37,303 nucleotides of DNA from Rhizobium sp. AAP43. Its GTDB lineage: Bacteria > Pseudomonadota > Alphaproteobacteria > Rhizobiales > Rhizobiaceae. A program made the translations under genes and the position numbers. Positions 26,879-34,939 of this stretch are shown one piece after another. Below the pieces are notes generated by a model. The model ran no database searches and was not told where the DNA came from. It was given only the letters and a program-made list of their open reading frames with translations. Within the stretch, counting starts at the first letter, position 1, and every line of letters begins with the position of its first letter. The stretch lies in contig NZ_LJHS01000014.1 in NCBI RefSeq assembly GCF_001296045.1, forward strand, positions 1 through 37,303, read 5' to 3'.

Positions 26879-28011
26879 GCCTTGAACCGTCCTTCCGTCG
26901 TAAGCGCCCGATAGGTCGAGCGCATCTCCTCGCGATCGGCATAACAGCCGCGCAGATAACGATCGCCGCTGGTCGCCGAATAGGCCATGCGCCCATGCAC
27001 GATGCGGTGGTTGTCGAACACCATGCAGTCGCCCGCCTTCATCAGGAAGCGCATCATGAACTTGTCGTCCTGCAGCATTTTGCCAAAGCGGCAGAAGGCC
27101 GGATAATAATCGTCGAGCACCGTCTGCGGCAGGTCGAACATGTCAGCCATGTGCTGGCTGATCGTCAGCCCTGAGACCTCACCATGTTTGTCGAGTTCGA
27201 TCACCCGCTGCCGCGAGCGCATGTCGTAGGTGTCATGCTCGCAGAAGAACGGAATGTCGATCTCCGACAAGAGTTTGAACCCCTCCGGATCGATCTCCCG
27301 GAAGGCATTGGCGACAGCCACGCCGTCCGAATAGATGCTCATCCCGCCCTCGACCGTGTTGGCCCGGCAATGCAGGAACTGGATGCCCGGCGCATGCTCC
27401 TCCGCCGGTGTGTCGGTATGCAGTTCCAGCGCCTTGGCGGTGTAAGCCGTGTTGGTCGGGTTGATATGCGTCTTCACGTCGAAATATTCGCCGAAGAAGG
27501 TCGGCCGCACATGGCCCATCAACTTGACGGTCTCGGTCAGCCCTTCGTTGCTGTCGGGCATGTCGGTCACGATCGTCAGCCCCTCGACGATCATCGCCTT
27601 CAGCCATTCCGCAACCTTTTTCGGGTCGCGCATCAGCTCCGGCTGCGAGAAGCGCGGGATCTCGGGATAGTGGTCGCTGAACCACGCCTTGCGTGGCAGG
27701 TCGGCCGGGTCGGGTCGATGTTTGCCTTCGGTGTAGAGTTCAAGCAGTGACAGCGGAAAGCGCGAGACATGGTTCTCACCCGCCCAGCGGATCACCAGGC
27801 TGCCGTCCTCAATGTCAGCACTGGCAGCGCGCGGTGGAGCCGACAGATGGAAGATGTCGAAGCTGCGCTCGCGCGTCGCGCTGTCGAAGGAGGAGGGGCA
27901 GTTGTCGCGCAGCCAGTAGTAATTGAAATAGGCCTGTCCGCCCTCGGCAAGCGGCAGGTGCAGCCCTTTTTCGGCCAGGGTCACGGCGCCTGTAGCAACA
28001 TGCATATTCAC
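26875..28011 (-). CDS. TauD/gamma-butyrobetaine-hydroxylase-like Fe(II)/2-oxoglutarate oxygenase
   Basis: The 378-residue protein resembles gamma-butyrobetaine and trimethyllysine dioxygenases. It has the N-terminal domain with YYWLRDNCPS near residues 31-40 and then the TauD/TfdA double-stranded beta-helix. The iron ligands are His198 and Asp200 in LELHTDTPAEE and His339 in NHRIVHGR, with Arg341 for 2-oxoglutarate. Only one cysteine remains of the zinc-binding CxCxxC of animal BBOX. Start: the GTG at 28011 has AAGGAAA at ideal spacing; ATG at 28005 or 28068 are alternatives. It is the first gene of a two-gene unit with the aldolase-fold gene, divergent from LysR. Confidence 0.85.
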   Translation of the reverse strand: MNMHVATGAVTLAEKGLHLPLAEGGQAYFNYYWLRDNCPSSFDSATRERSFDIFHLSAPPRAASADIEDGSLVIRWAGENHVSRFPLSLLELYTEGKHRPDPADLPRKAWFSDHYPEIPRFSQPELMRDPKKVAEWLKAMIVEGLTIVTDMPDSNEGLTETVKLMGHVRPTFFGEYFDVKTHINPTNTAYTAKALELHTDTPAEEHAPGIQFLHCRANTVEGGMSIYSDGVAVANAFREIDPEGFKLLSEIDIPFFCEHDTYDMRSRQRVIELDKHGEVSGLTISQHMADMFDLPQTVLDDYYPAFCRFGKMLQDDKFMMRFLMKAGDCMVFDNHRIVHGRMAYSATSGDRYLRGCYADREEMRSTYRALTTEGRFKA

Positions 28012-28099
28012 AGCAAATTTCCTTAAGCTGGGACGACGAATAAGCGGATCGGTTTTGACGATCATCATCCGACTTTGCAGGCGAGGCCAGAGCGATTAT

Positions 28100-28117
28100 G
28101 CTTATGCTGAGTTAAGC
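28100..28117 (+). promoter_or_regulatory. candidate LysR operator in the divergent promoter region
   Basis: GCTTA-N8-TAAGC (28100-28117) is an interrupted dyad that contains a T-N11-A pair, the loose LysR-type motif, and lies right before the lysR start. TTAAGCTGG occurs both at 28023-28031 and at 28112-28120, flanking the 117-base intergenic region. The regulator probably binds here; this is inferred from position and pattern. Confidence 0.4.
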
Positions 28118-28128
28118 TGGAGGTTAAG

Positions 28129-29028
28129 TTGAGCCGTTTGCCGCCCCTGCGCCTGCTGACCACATTCGAGGCCGTCGCCCGGCTCGGCTCGATGCGCGAG
28201 GCAGCGACCGCCCTCAACGTTACCCAGCCCGCAGTCACGCAAGCGCTGAAGGCGCTGGAAGAGCATGTCGGCGCCGTCCTGATCGACCGCACGACCCGGC
28301 CGGCCAGGCTCACCGAACCCGGCCTTGAGCTCGCCCGCGCCACCCGCGACGGCCTCGACCTGATCGCCGACACCATCGAGGAAATCCGCACCAGCACCGG
28401 CCTCGAGGACCAGCGACTGACGGTCGCCTGCACCATGGGGTTGGCCACCCACTGGCTGATGCCCCGCCTCAGCGACTTTTACGCCCGCCATCCCGGCTAT
28501 GTCGTCAATGTCCAGGTCCCGCCCACCGACCTGCCGCAGATGTGGCCCGGCACCGATCTCGTGTTGCGTTACGGGCGCGGCACCTGGACGGATGGCCCGA
28601 CGCTCCGCCTCTTCGACGAGATCGTCTGCCCCGTCGGCCGCCCAGCTCTGGTCGAAAGCTTGCTGGCAAAAGGCGAGGGGCTCGACGCCGCGCCCCTCAT
28701 TCATGTTCGCACCGTCGAGGCGCGCCACTGGGAAGGCTGGACCGATTATCTCGCCCGCCGCGACCTGCCCAAACCGCGTGGCCCCTCCCACATCTTCGAC
28801 AACTATGTCCAGGCCGTCCAGGCAGCGCTGGACGGCCGCGGCCTGATGCTCGGCTGGCGCTCGATCACCGACACCCTCGTCGCCGACGGCAGCCTGAAGT
28901 CCTGGCCCGATGGAGCCTTGGACCTCGGCACCGCTTATTTTGCCACGGTCGCCCTAGCGGCGGCGAAACGACCGGCGGTCAGGGCTTTCGTCGCGTGGTT
29001 GGGGGAGGGGGCGGAGAACGCCCTATGA
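28129..29028 (+). CDS. LysR family transcriptional regulator
   Basis: The 299-residue protein has an N-terminal winged helix-turn-helix (PLRLLTTFEAVARLGSMREAATAL, then NVTQPAVTQALKALEEHVG, residues about 5-60) and a periplasmic-binding-protein-like effector domain. The HTH resembles the GcvA subgroup. It starts with TTG at 28129 after GGAGG at 28119-28123. It is divergent from the oxygenase/aldolase-fold pair, which it most likely controls; the inducer would then be a substrate of that pathway. Confidence 0.9.
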   Translation: MSRLPPLRLLTTFEAVARLGSMREAATALNVTQPAVTQALKALEEHVGAVLIDRTTRPARLTEPGLELARATRDGLDLIADTIEEIRTSTGLEDQRLTVACTMGLATHWLMPRLSDFYARHPGYVVNVQVPPTDLPQMWPGTDLVLRYGRGTWTDGPTLRLFDEIVCPVGRPALVESLLAKGEGLDAAPLIHVRTVEARHWEGWTDYLARRDLPKPRGPSHIFDNYVQAVQAALDGRGLMLGWRSITDTLVADGSLKSWPDGALDLGTAYFATVALAAAKRPAVRAFVAWLGEGAENAL

Positions 29029-29039
29029 TGATCCGACAA

Positions 29040-29070
29040 AAATTAGGCAATTAGGCAAATAGGAAATTAG
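29040..29070 (+). repeat. short AT-rich tandem repeat (AATTAGGC)
   Basis: AATTAGGC is repeated at 29041-29048 and 29049-29056, then decays to AAATAGG and AAATTAG (29057-29070). It is AT-rich in a GC-rich genome and lies between the ends of two convergent genes. It looks like a small variable-number repeat; no function is evident. Confidence 0.6.
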
Positions 29071-29085
29071 CAGATCGTCGAGACG

Positions 29086-29733
29086 TCATTGCGGAGTGGG
29101 TCGCGTCTCCCGAAAACTCTCGAGAGCCGTCACCCCTCGCCACCAGTCACCAAAGTTGTGGTGTTGCGAAAACATCTCGCCAAACTCAGGAACCTCCAAC
29201 GCATAGTCGATCATCGGCGCCAGATAGAGATCCGCCAACGTGAGTGTGTCTCCACACATCCATCGCTGCTCACCAAGCAGACCAGCTAGAACGGCGAGAG
29301 AAGTCTGGGCAACGCCGCGCGCTTTCTCCACGCGACCCTCATTCGGCGCTTCCCCACGTTTCGGCTTTTCGATGCATTCGACATAAAGCCCCCAGACCAT
29401 TTGCGGATACACATAGCCGTCCGCAATGCTGATGATCTGGTTCATCCGGGCGCGTGTTTTGGCATCGGCAGGCTGAAGCGGCGGCCCGTCGAAAGCCTCG
29501 TCGACATAACGGGTGATGGCGCCGGTTTCGTAGAGATCGAAATCTCCGTGCGCGAAGGCCGGGATCTTGCCGAAGGGGTGCCGGGTCAAGTGGGCGTCGC
29601 GTGTGCTACCAGCGGTGAAGATATCGACCGGCACCAAGTCATGTGCCACGCCTTTCTCCATAAGCCTAAGGCGGGCGATGCGGACGTAAACGCTGTAATC
29701 GGCGCCGAATAAGAGAGGGTAGTCGATCTGCAT
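29086..29733 (-). CDS. glutathione S-transferase family protein
   Basis: The 215-residue protein has the thioredoxin-like N-terminal domain (MQIDYPLLFGADYSVYVRIARL), the HPFGKIPAF cis-proline motif, and ETGAITRYVDEAF for glutathione binding, followed by an all-helical C-terminal domain with TLTLADLYLAPMIDY. It may conjugate glutathione to electrophiles or act as a reductase; the substrate is unknown. Start at 29733 follows GCAGGAACGACACG; 19 extra in-frame residues upstream look non-coding. Convergent with lysR. Confidence 0.9.
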   Translation of the reverse strand: MQIDYPLLFGADYSVYVRIARLRLMEKGVAHDLVPVDIFTAGSTRDAHLTRHPFGKIPAFAHGDFDLYETGAITRYVDEAFDGPPLQPADAKTRARMNQIISIADGYVYPQMVWGLYVECIEKPKRGEAPNEGRVEKARGVAQTSLAVLAGLLGEQRWMCGDTLTLADLYLAPMIDYALEVPEFGEMFSQHHNFGDWWRGVTALESFRETRPTPQ

Positions 29734-29836
29734 CGTGTCGTTCCTGCTTTCACCTGAGTGGCAAGGTGCGCTGGGGTGGATGATGCGCATCCTTTACCGC
29801 ATCGGCAAGGGAGGCTGCCTCTCTCTTGCCGGAAGC

Positions 29837-29849
29837 AAGGAAATTCCTT
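29837..29849. promoter_or_regulatory. palindrome upstream of the toxin-antitoxin pair
   Basis: AAGGAA-A-TTCCTT is a perfect 6+6 palindrome 23 bases before the antitoxin ATG. AbrB-fold antitoxins usually bind palindromes in their own promoter, so this is a candidate autoregulatory operator. Confidence 0.45.
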
Positions 29850-29872
29850 ACCTTCATTGGGGAGGTAACGTC

Positions 29873-30094
29873 ATGATCACCAGCAAGCTTACGAGCAAGG
29901 CGCAGACCACGGTTCCCCAGCCCGTTCGGGCGGCTCTTCGACTGAAGGAGGGCGATGCGATCGTTTACACGATCGAGCCGGACGGTCGGGTCACCTTGTC
30001 CCGCGCGGAGTCGGATCATCCACTGGAGGACCCGTTCGCAACCTTCTCCGAATGGGATAGCGAAGCGGATCGTCGCGCCTATGCCGACCTTTAA
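29873..30094 (+). CDS. AbrB/PrlF-fold antitoxin
   Basis: The 73-residue protein starts MITSKLTSKAQTTVPQPVRAAL, the swapped-hairpin AbrB/MazE DNA-binding fold, followed by LKEGDAIVYTIEPDGRVTLSR and an acidic C-terminal tail (DPFATFSEWDSEADRRAYADL) that would bind and block the toxin. It overlaps the next gene by 14 bases, as antitoxin-toxin pairs do. GGGGAGGTAACGTC is the ribosome-binding region. Confidence 0.88.
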   Translation: MITSKLTSKAQTTVPQPVRAALRLKEGDAIVYTIEPDGRVTLSRAESDHPLEDPFATFSEWDSEADRRAYADL

Positions 30095-30422
30095 GCAAGG
30101 CGATATCATCAGGGTGCCTTTTCCTTACACGGATCGGGACACGCGCCAGCGGAGGCCCGCTTTCGTGGTTTCGAATGGTGGAATTGGCGAAGCCGGGAGC
30201 CTGTTGTGGGTCGCCATGATCACCTCTGCGGAAAACCGTTCCTGGCCGCAGGACGTCCCAATCCCTGAGTATCTGGAAGCAGGCTTGCCGGCGCCATCCG
30301 TCGTGCGTTCTGTGAAGCTGGCCACGGTCGAAGCGCGAAGTGTGGAGCCCTTGGGTGCCGCAAATCCGTCGATCACGGACGCTGTCTTGGCACAAGTTGC
30401 TCAACTCTTGGGCCAAAATTGA
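30081..30422 (+). CDS. PemK/MazF-type toxin
   Basis: The 113-residue protein has the PemK/MazF core: FKQGDIIRVPFPYTDRD with the conserved basic RQRRPAFVVSN, the TSAENRSWPQDVPI segment, and SVVRSVKLATVE near residue 75. MazF/PemK proteins are sequence-specific endoribonucleases that stop growth when the antitoxin is lost. The gene starts inside the antitoxin gene. The target sequence cannot be read from the protein. Confidence 0.88.
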   Translation: MPTFKQGDIIRVPFPYTDRDTRQRRPAFVVSNGGIGEAGSLLWVAMITSAENRSWPQDVPIPEYLEAGLPAPSVVRSVKLATVEARSVEPLGAANPSITDAVLAQVAQLLGQN

Positions 30423-30437
30423 CACGTTCGAGTTCCG

Positions 30438-30806
30438 TCACTTCGGCCGCTGCACCCCTTCATACACCGTCGCCAGTTGCGCCATCCGTGCCGTGTAGGC
30501 GGCGGTCAGGCAGGTGACGTCGCCCTTGCATTCGCCGCGCTTGGTCAGCCACTCGATCTGCTGATCCTGCAATTCGCCCCGCGCGCCCATGGCAAGCAGG
30601 CCGGACAGCAGGTCGAAGGTCGTGACCATCTTCACGTCCATGTCGTTCAGCGACAGTGTCTGGCAAATGGCAGTCTCATCGGCAGCGAGATCGGGTTTCT
30701 GACAATCGAAGCTCGCGGCGTGGGCGGGAAGCGCGCCAGCCAGCACAGGGCCGACCAGTAGCGCGAAAATCAGGGCGCGTGTGGCCGCTGCATGGGTATC
30801 GGACAT
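30438..30806 (-). CDS. LprI-like/DUF1311 secreted protein
   Basis: The 122-residue protein starts MSDTHAAATRALIFALL with a signal peptide ending near AHAAS, and then has cysteines in SFDCQKPDLAADETAICQTL and KRGECKGDVTCLTAAYTARM, the DUF1311/LprI pattern. LprI of mycobacteria inhibits host lysozyme; many proteobacterial relatives have no known role. It probably acts in the periplasm with two disulfides. It is divergent from the serine hydrolase gene and convergent with the toxin gene. Confidence 0.8.
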   Translation of the reverse strand: MSDTHAAATRALIFALLVGPVLAGALPAHAASFDCQKPDLAADETAICQTLSLNDMDVKMVTTFDLLSGLLAMGARGELQDQQIEWLTKRGECKGDVTCLTAAYTARMAQLATVYEGVQRPK

Positions 30807-30963
30807 CGGGACCTCGCTTGTTGCACTCGCCAAGGCAACGTGCGCGCCCGCCGGATCGTTCCATGCCGCGCGTACATGCCAGATCTTCGCTCGATCCTCA
30901 CGATACGGTGACAATCCGCAAAAAATCCTGTCATTGGCCGCAGCACTCCCTACCTTCAGCAGC

Positions 30964-32022
30964 ATGAACCGAAGAACCATCCTCGCCGCCATAGCCACCC
31001 TGCCAGTCGTCTCCGCCTCCCGCGCCCTTGCGCAACTTGCGCAATCGGCTCAGCCTGTGGCGCCGCCGCAGCCCGCCAATCTCGATGCGATCCGCCCGCG
31101 TATCACGACGCTGCTCGAAGAAGCCCGCAGGCTGGAAACGCTGGAAACCGTCATCGTCACCCGCAACGGCGAGACGCTCGGCGAGCGCGCCTATGGCAAC
31201 AATTCGCTCACCGGGTCCACCAACATCAAATCCGCCTCGAAATGCGTCGTCTCCGCACTGGTCGGCATCGCCATCGACAAAGGCCTGCTCGACGGCGTCG
31301 ACCAGCGCATCGAAACCGTGCTGCGCTCGGAGTTTCCCGCCAATCCCGATCCGCGCCTGTCGCAGATCACCATCGGCCATCTGCTCTCGATGCAGTCCGG
31401 CCTCGACCGCATGTCCGGCCCGAATTACGGCCGATGGGTTGCGAGCCGCAACTGGACGCGTTTTGCGCTCGCCGCCGATTTCGTCGACGAGCCGGGCGGC
31501 GACATGCTCTATTCGACCGCGTCGACCCATCTCCTGTCCGTCATTCTCACCAAGGTCGGGGGCAAGCCGACGCTGGTTTTGGCGCGGGAGTGGCTCGGCC
31601 CGCTGGAGGGTTTCCGTATCGGTTCCTGGGATCGCGACCCGCAGGGCTACTATCTCGGCGGAAACCAGATGGCGATGACGCCGCGCTCGCTGCATGCCTT
31701 CGGCGAACTTTACCGGCGGGGCGGCGTGACCAAGGGCGGCACGCGGCTCATATCGGAGACCTGGATCCGCGAAAGCTGGATCCGCCGCACCAATTCCGTC
31801 TTCAACGGCGATGGCTATGGCTATGCCTGGTTCCTGAAAGAGATGGCCGGCGAGCAGGTGAAATATGCCTGGGGCTATGGCGGCCAGATGCTCTACATCA
31901 CCCCGGGCCTCGGTCTGACCGTCGCCATGACCTCCAACGAGGCGGCCCCTTCTGCCCGCACCGGCTACCGCGACGAACTGCACGGCCTGATGGCGCGCAT
32001 CATCGAAACCGTCAGGGCTTGA
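30964..32022 (+). CDS. beta-lactamase-fold serine hydrolase
   Basis: The 352-residue protein has a signal sequence (MNRRTILAAIATLPVVSASRALAQ) and the serine beta-lactamase/CubicO fold. The nucleophile motif is S90-A-S-K93 in NIKSASKCVVSALVG; the second-motif tyrosine may lie in GDGYGYAWF, and the third-box equivalent is WGYGGQMLY. It is probably an esterase or peptidase in the periplasm rather than a true antibiotic-resistance beta-lactamase. Start at 30964 follows CTTCAGCAGC; no strong ribosome-binding site. The divergent neighbour is the LprI-like gene. Confidence 0.85.
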   Translation: MNRRTILAAIATLPVVSASRALAQLAQSAQPVAPPQPANLDAIRPRITTLLEEARRLETLETVIVTRNGETLGERAYGNNSLTGSTNIKSASKCVVSALVGIAIDKGLLDGVDQRIETVLRSEFPANPDPRLSQITIGHLLSMQSGLDRMSGPNYGRWVASRNWTRFALAADFVDEPGGDMLYSTASTHLLSVILTKVGGKPTLVLAREWLGPLEGFRIGSWDRDPQGYYLGGNQMAMTPRSLHAFGELYRRGGVTKGGTRLISETWIRESWIRRTNSVFNGDGYGYAWFLKEMAGEQVKYAWGYGGQMLYITPGLGLTVAMTSNEAAPSARTGYRDELHGLMARIIETVRA

Positions 32023-32128
32023 GCCGGGCAAACGTTATCCCCATCTGCGATCAGTCGTCCTTGCTTCTGCCTATTTGCCGGAGCAGGAACCGGGTCTAGA
32101 ACGTCCATATCGCATGAAGGATCTTTGC

Positions 32129-33535
32129 ATGCCGCGCTTCGACCGTCTAACACCGATTGCCGTGATCGCCGCCTTGATGGTGCCGCTTTCTGCGCCCGTT
32201 CTTGCGCAGGATAAGGCCGTGCCGCAGAGCCAACTCGAGATGCAGCTCTCCTTTGCCCCGCTGGTCAAGCAGGCGCGGGGTGCCGTGGTCAACGTCTATG
32301 CCGAACGCCTGGTCGAGCGCCGGACCAATCTCTTCGCCGGCGATCCCTTTCTTGAGCAGTTCTTCGGCCAGCGTATGCCGAACCGCACGGAAAAGCAGTC
32401 TTCGCTCGGCTCGGGCGTGATCGTCGAGGAAAACGGCATTGTCGTCACCAACAATCACGTCATCGACGGCGCTGACGATATCAAGGTCGCGCTTGCCGAC
32501 GGACGCGAATTTCCGGTCAAGGTTCTGCTGAAGGACGACCGGCTCGATCTCGCCGTTCTGAAGTTCGAGACCGATGAAAAAATGCCGACGCTGCCAATCG
32601 GCAATTCCGATCAGACCGAGGTCGGTGATCTGGTTCTCGCCATTGGTAATCCCTTCGGCGTCGGCCAGACGGTCACGTCAGGCATTGTATCCGCACTTGC
32701 CCGCAACCAGGTAACGGAAGGCGATTTCGGCTTCTTCATCCAGACCGATGCCGCGATCAATCCCGGCAATTCGGGTGGTGCGCTGGTCGACATGAAGGGC
32801 CAGCTGATCGGCATCAACACGGCGATCTTTTCCAAGGGCGGCGGCTCCAATGGCGTTGGCTTTGCCATTCCCGGCAATCTCGTCCGTGTCTTCCTCGATG
32901 CGGCCGACCGCGGTGAACAGAGCTTTGAGCGGCCCTATATCGGTGCCAGCTTCGAGCCCGTCACCTCGGATGTCGCGGAAGCGCTGGGCCTCAAAACCGT
33001 GCGTGGCGCGCTGGTGGTGAACATCGCCGAAGATGGTCCTGCGGCGAAGGCCGGCTTGAAGGCAGGGCAGGTGGTCACTGCCGTGAACGGCATCCCGGTC
33101 GAGCATCCCGACGCGCTCGGCTACCGCCTGACCACGACGGGTCTTGGCAAAACCGCTCAGCTGACGGTGGAGGAAAGCGGCCGCGAAGAGGTGCTCGACC
33201 TGACGCTGGCCGCCGCTCCCGAAACCCGGCCCCGTGACATCCAGCTGGTCGAGGGGCGCAGCCCGTTCGCCGGCACGCGCATTGCCAATCTGTCGCCGCG
33301 CGTCGCCTATGAACTGCGCCTGCCCACCGAGGCGACCGGCGTTGTCATCACCGAAGTCGTGCGAGGCTCTCCCGCCGCCCGCCTCGGCTTTGCGCCGAAG
33401 GACATCCTTGTTTCGGTCAATGGCGTCAACATCAACGCGGTCGATGATGTGATGAAGCTTGCCGACAGCGATCCCGGCTTCTGGCGTGTCGAGATCGAAC
33501 GCGATGGTCAGCGCATCCGGCAGATCTTCCGATGA
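32129..33535 (+). CDS. degP: periplasmic serine protease, DegP/HtrA family
   Basis: The 468-residue protein has a signal peptide (MPRFDRLTPIAVIAALMVPLSAPVLAQ in outline), then the trypsin-like domain with His110 in VTNNHVIDG, Asp140 in DDRLDLAVLK and Ser215 in NPGNSGGALVD, then two PDZ domains (about 270-350 and 380-468). It degrades misfolded envelope proteins. The ATG at 32129 follows AAGGATCTTTGC; a longer start at 32075 or 32114 would precede the signal peptide. Its TGA overlaps the rarA start by 4 bases. Confidence 0.93.
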   Translation: MPRFDRLTPIAVIAALMVPLSAPVLAQDKAVPQSQLEMQLSFAPLVKQARGAVVNVYAERLVERRTNLFAGDPFLEQFFGQRMPNRTEKQSSLGSGVIVEENGIVVTNNHVIDGADDIKVALADGREFPVKVLLKDDRLDLAVLKFETDEKMPTLPIGNSDQTEVGDLVLAIGNPFGVGQTVTSGIVSALARNQVTEGDFGFFIQTDAAINPGNSGGALVDMKGQLIGINTAIFSKGGGSNGVGFAIPGNLVRVFLDAADRGEQSFERPYIGASFEPVTSDVAEALGLKTVRGALVVNIAEDGPAAKAGLKAGQVVTAVNGIPVEHPDALGYRLTTTGLGKTAQLTVEESGREEVLDLTLAAAPETRPRDIQLVEGRSPFAGTRIANLSPRVAYELRLPTEATGVVITEVVRGSPAARLGFAPKDILVSVNGVNINAVDDVMKLADSDPGFWRVEIERDGQRIRQIFR

Positions 33536-34845
33536 GTGACCTCTTCGCGCCGCAGATGTCGAAAGAAATGGCCGAGCGTCGGCCACTCGCCGACCGCCTG
33601 CGGCCGAAAAATCTGTCTGAAGTCACCGGTCAGGAACATCTGACCGGCGAGGACGGCGTGCTTGCCCGGATGATTGCGGCAGGCTCGCTGGGCTCGATGA
33701 TCTTCTGGGGGCCGCCGGGCACGGGTAAGACCACGGTCGCCCGGCTTCTTTCGGGCGAGGCCGGCCTCGCCTTCGAGCAGATCTCGGCGATCTTTTCCGG
33801 CGTCGCCGACCTGAAGAAGGTTTTCGAAGCGGCCCGCCTTCGCCGCATGGACGGCCGCCAGACCCTGCTCTTCGTCGACGAGATCCACCGCTTCAACCGC
33901 GCTCAGCAGGACAGCTTTTTGCCCGTCATGGAGGATGGCACCGTCATCCTGGTTGGGGCGACGACCGAGAACCCGAGCTTCGAACTCAATGCCGCTCTTT
34001 TGTCGCGGGCGCGGGTACTCACCTTCAAGAGCCATGATGCCGAGAGCATCGAAACGCTGCTGAAGCGTGCCGAGGAAACCGAAGCCAAGCCGTTGCCGCT
34101 GGATGCCGATGCGCGCGCAACCCTGATCCGCATGGCCGATGGCGATGGCCGTGCCTCGCTGACGCTGGCCGAAGAAGTCTGGCGCGCCGCCCGCGAAGGC
34201 GAAGTCTTCGACACCGAGGGCCTCGGCAAAATCGTCCAGCGCCGTGCACCCGTCTACGACAAGGGCCAGGACGGCCACTACAATCTGATCTCGGCGCTGC
34301 ACAAGGCGGTGCGCGGCTCCGATCCCGATGCGGCGCTCTACTATCTCTGCCGCATGTTCGATGCCGGTGAAGATCCGCTCTATCTCGGCCGCCGCCTGGT
34401 GCGCATGGCGGTCGAGGATATCGGCCTGGCCGATCCGCAGGCGCTGGTTGTCTGCAATGCGGCCAAGGATGCCTATGACTATCTCGGTTCGCCGGAGGGT
34501 GAACTGGCGCTCGCCCAGGCTTGCGTCTATCTCGCCACCGCACCGAAGTCGAACGGCGTCTACATGGCCTACAAGGCGGCGATGCGCGCGGCCAAGGAAC
34601 ACGGCTCGCTTCTGCCCCCCAAGCACATCCTGAACGCCCCGACCAAGCTGATGAAGGCGGAAGGCTACAACGAGGGCTATCTCTACGATCACGACCAGCC
34701 GGATGCCTTCTCCGGCCAGAATTATTTCCCGGAAAAAATGGGCCGCCAGCAATTTTACGATCCGCCGGAGCGCGGTTTCGAGCGCGAGATCAAGAAGCGT
34801 CTCGACTGGTGGTCCAAGCTCAGGCGCGAGCGTGGCGGCGGTTAA
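33532..34845 (+). CDS. rarA: replication-associated recombination ATPase RarA (MgsA)
   Basis: The 437-residue AAA+ ATPase has Walker A GPPGTGKTTVA near residues 61-71, Walker B LLFVDEIHRFN near 112-122, and the RarA C-terminal tetramerisation domain with MAYKAAMRAAKEHGSLLPP and the YLYDHDQPDAFSGQNYFP stretch. It acts at stalled replication forks with SSB. It overlaps degP by 4 bases, so translation is coupled. This degP-rarA order is, from memory, common in rhizobia. Confidence 0.95.
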   Translation: MSDLFAPQMSKEMAERRPLADRLRPKNLSEVTGQEHLTGEDGVLARMIAAGSLGSMIFWGPPGTGKTTVARLLSGEAGLAFEQISAIFSGVADLKKVFEAARLRRMDGRQTLLFVDEIHRFNRAQQDSFLPVMEDGTVILVGATTENPSFELNAALLSRARVLTFKSHDAESIETLLKRAEETEAKPLPLDADARATLIRMADGDGRASLTLAEEVWRAAREGEVFDTEGLGKIVQRRAPVYDKGQDGHYNLISALHKAVRGSDPDAALYYLCRMFDAGEDPLYLGRRLVRMAVEDIGLADPQALVVCNAAKDAYDYLGSPEGELALAQACVYLATAPKSNGVYMAYKAAMRAAKEHGSLLPPKHILNAPTKLMKAEGYNEGYLYDHDQPDAFSGQNYFPEKMGRQQFYDPPERGFEREIKKRLDWWSKLRRERGGG

Positions 34846-34874
34846 GTCTACCACCAGTTCAGGTATCGCTTTTT

Positions 34875-34895
34875 CAGCTTAAGCTGCTTTTAAGC
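34875..34895. other. palindrome before the CHASE4-GGDEF gene
   Basis: CAGCTTAAGCTG (34875-34886) is a perfect 12-base palindrome, and GCTTAA (34877-34882) can also pair with TTAAGC (34890-34895). It lies between rarA and the diguanylate cyclase gene and could be a regulator site or weak terminator. Confidence 0.35.
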
Positions 34896-34939
34896 CGAAT
34901 ATCCTAGTCTCCCGGCGGAATTCACTGAGGGACTGCCGA

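Noticed and set aside
32023..32128. RpoH or EcfG promoter before degP
   Set aside because: CTTG and GGAAC fragments are present but no -10 element stands at the right distance.
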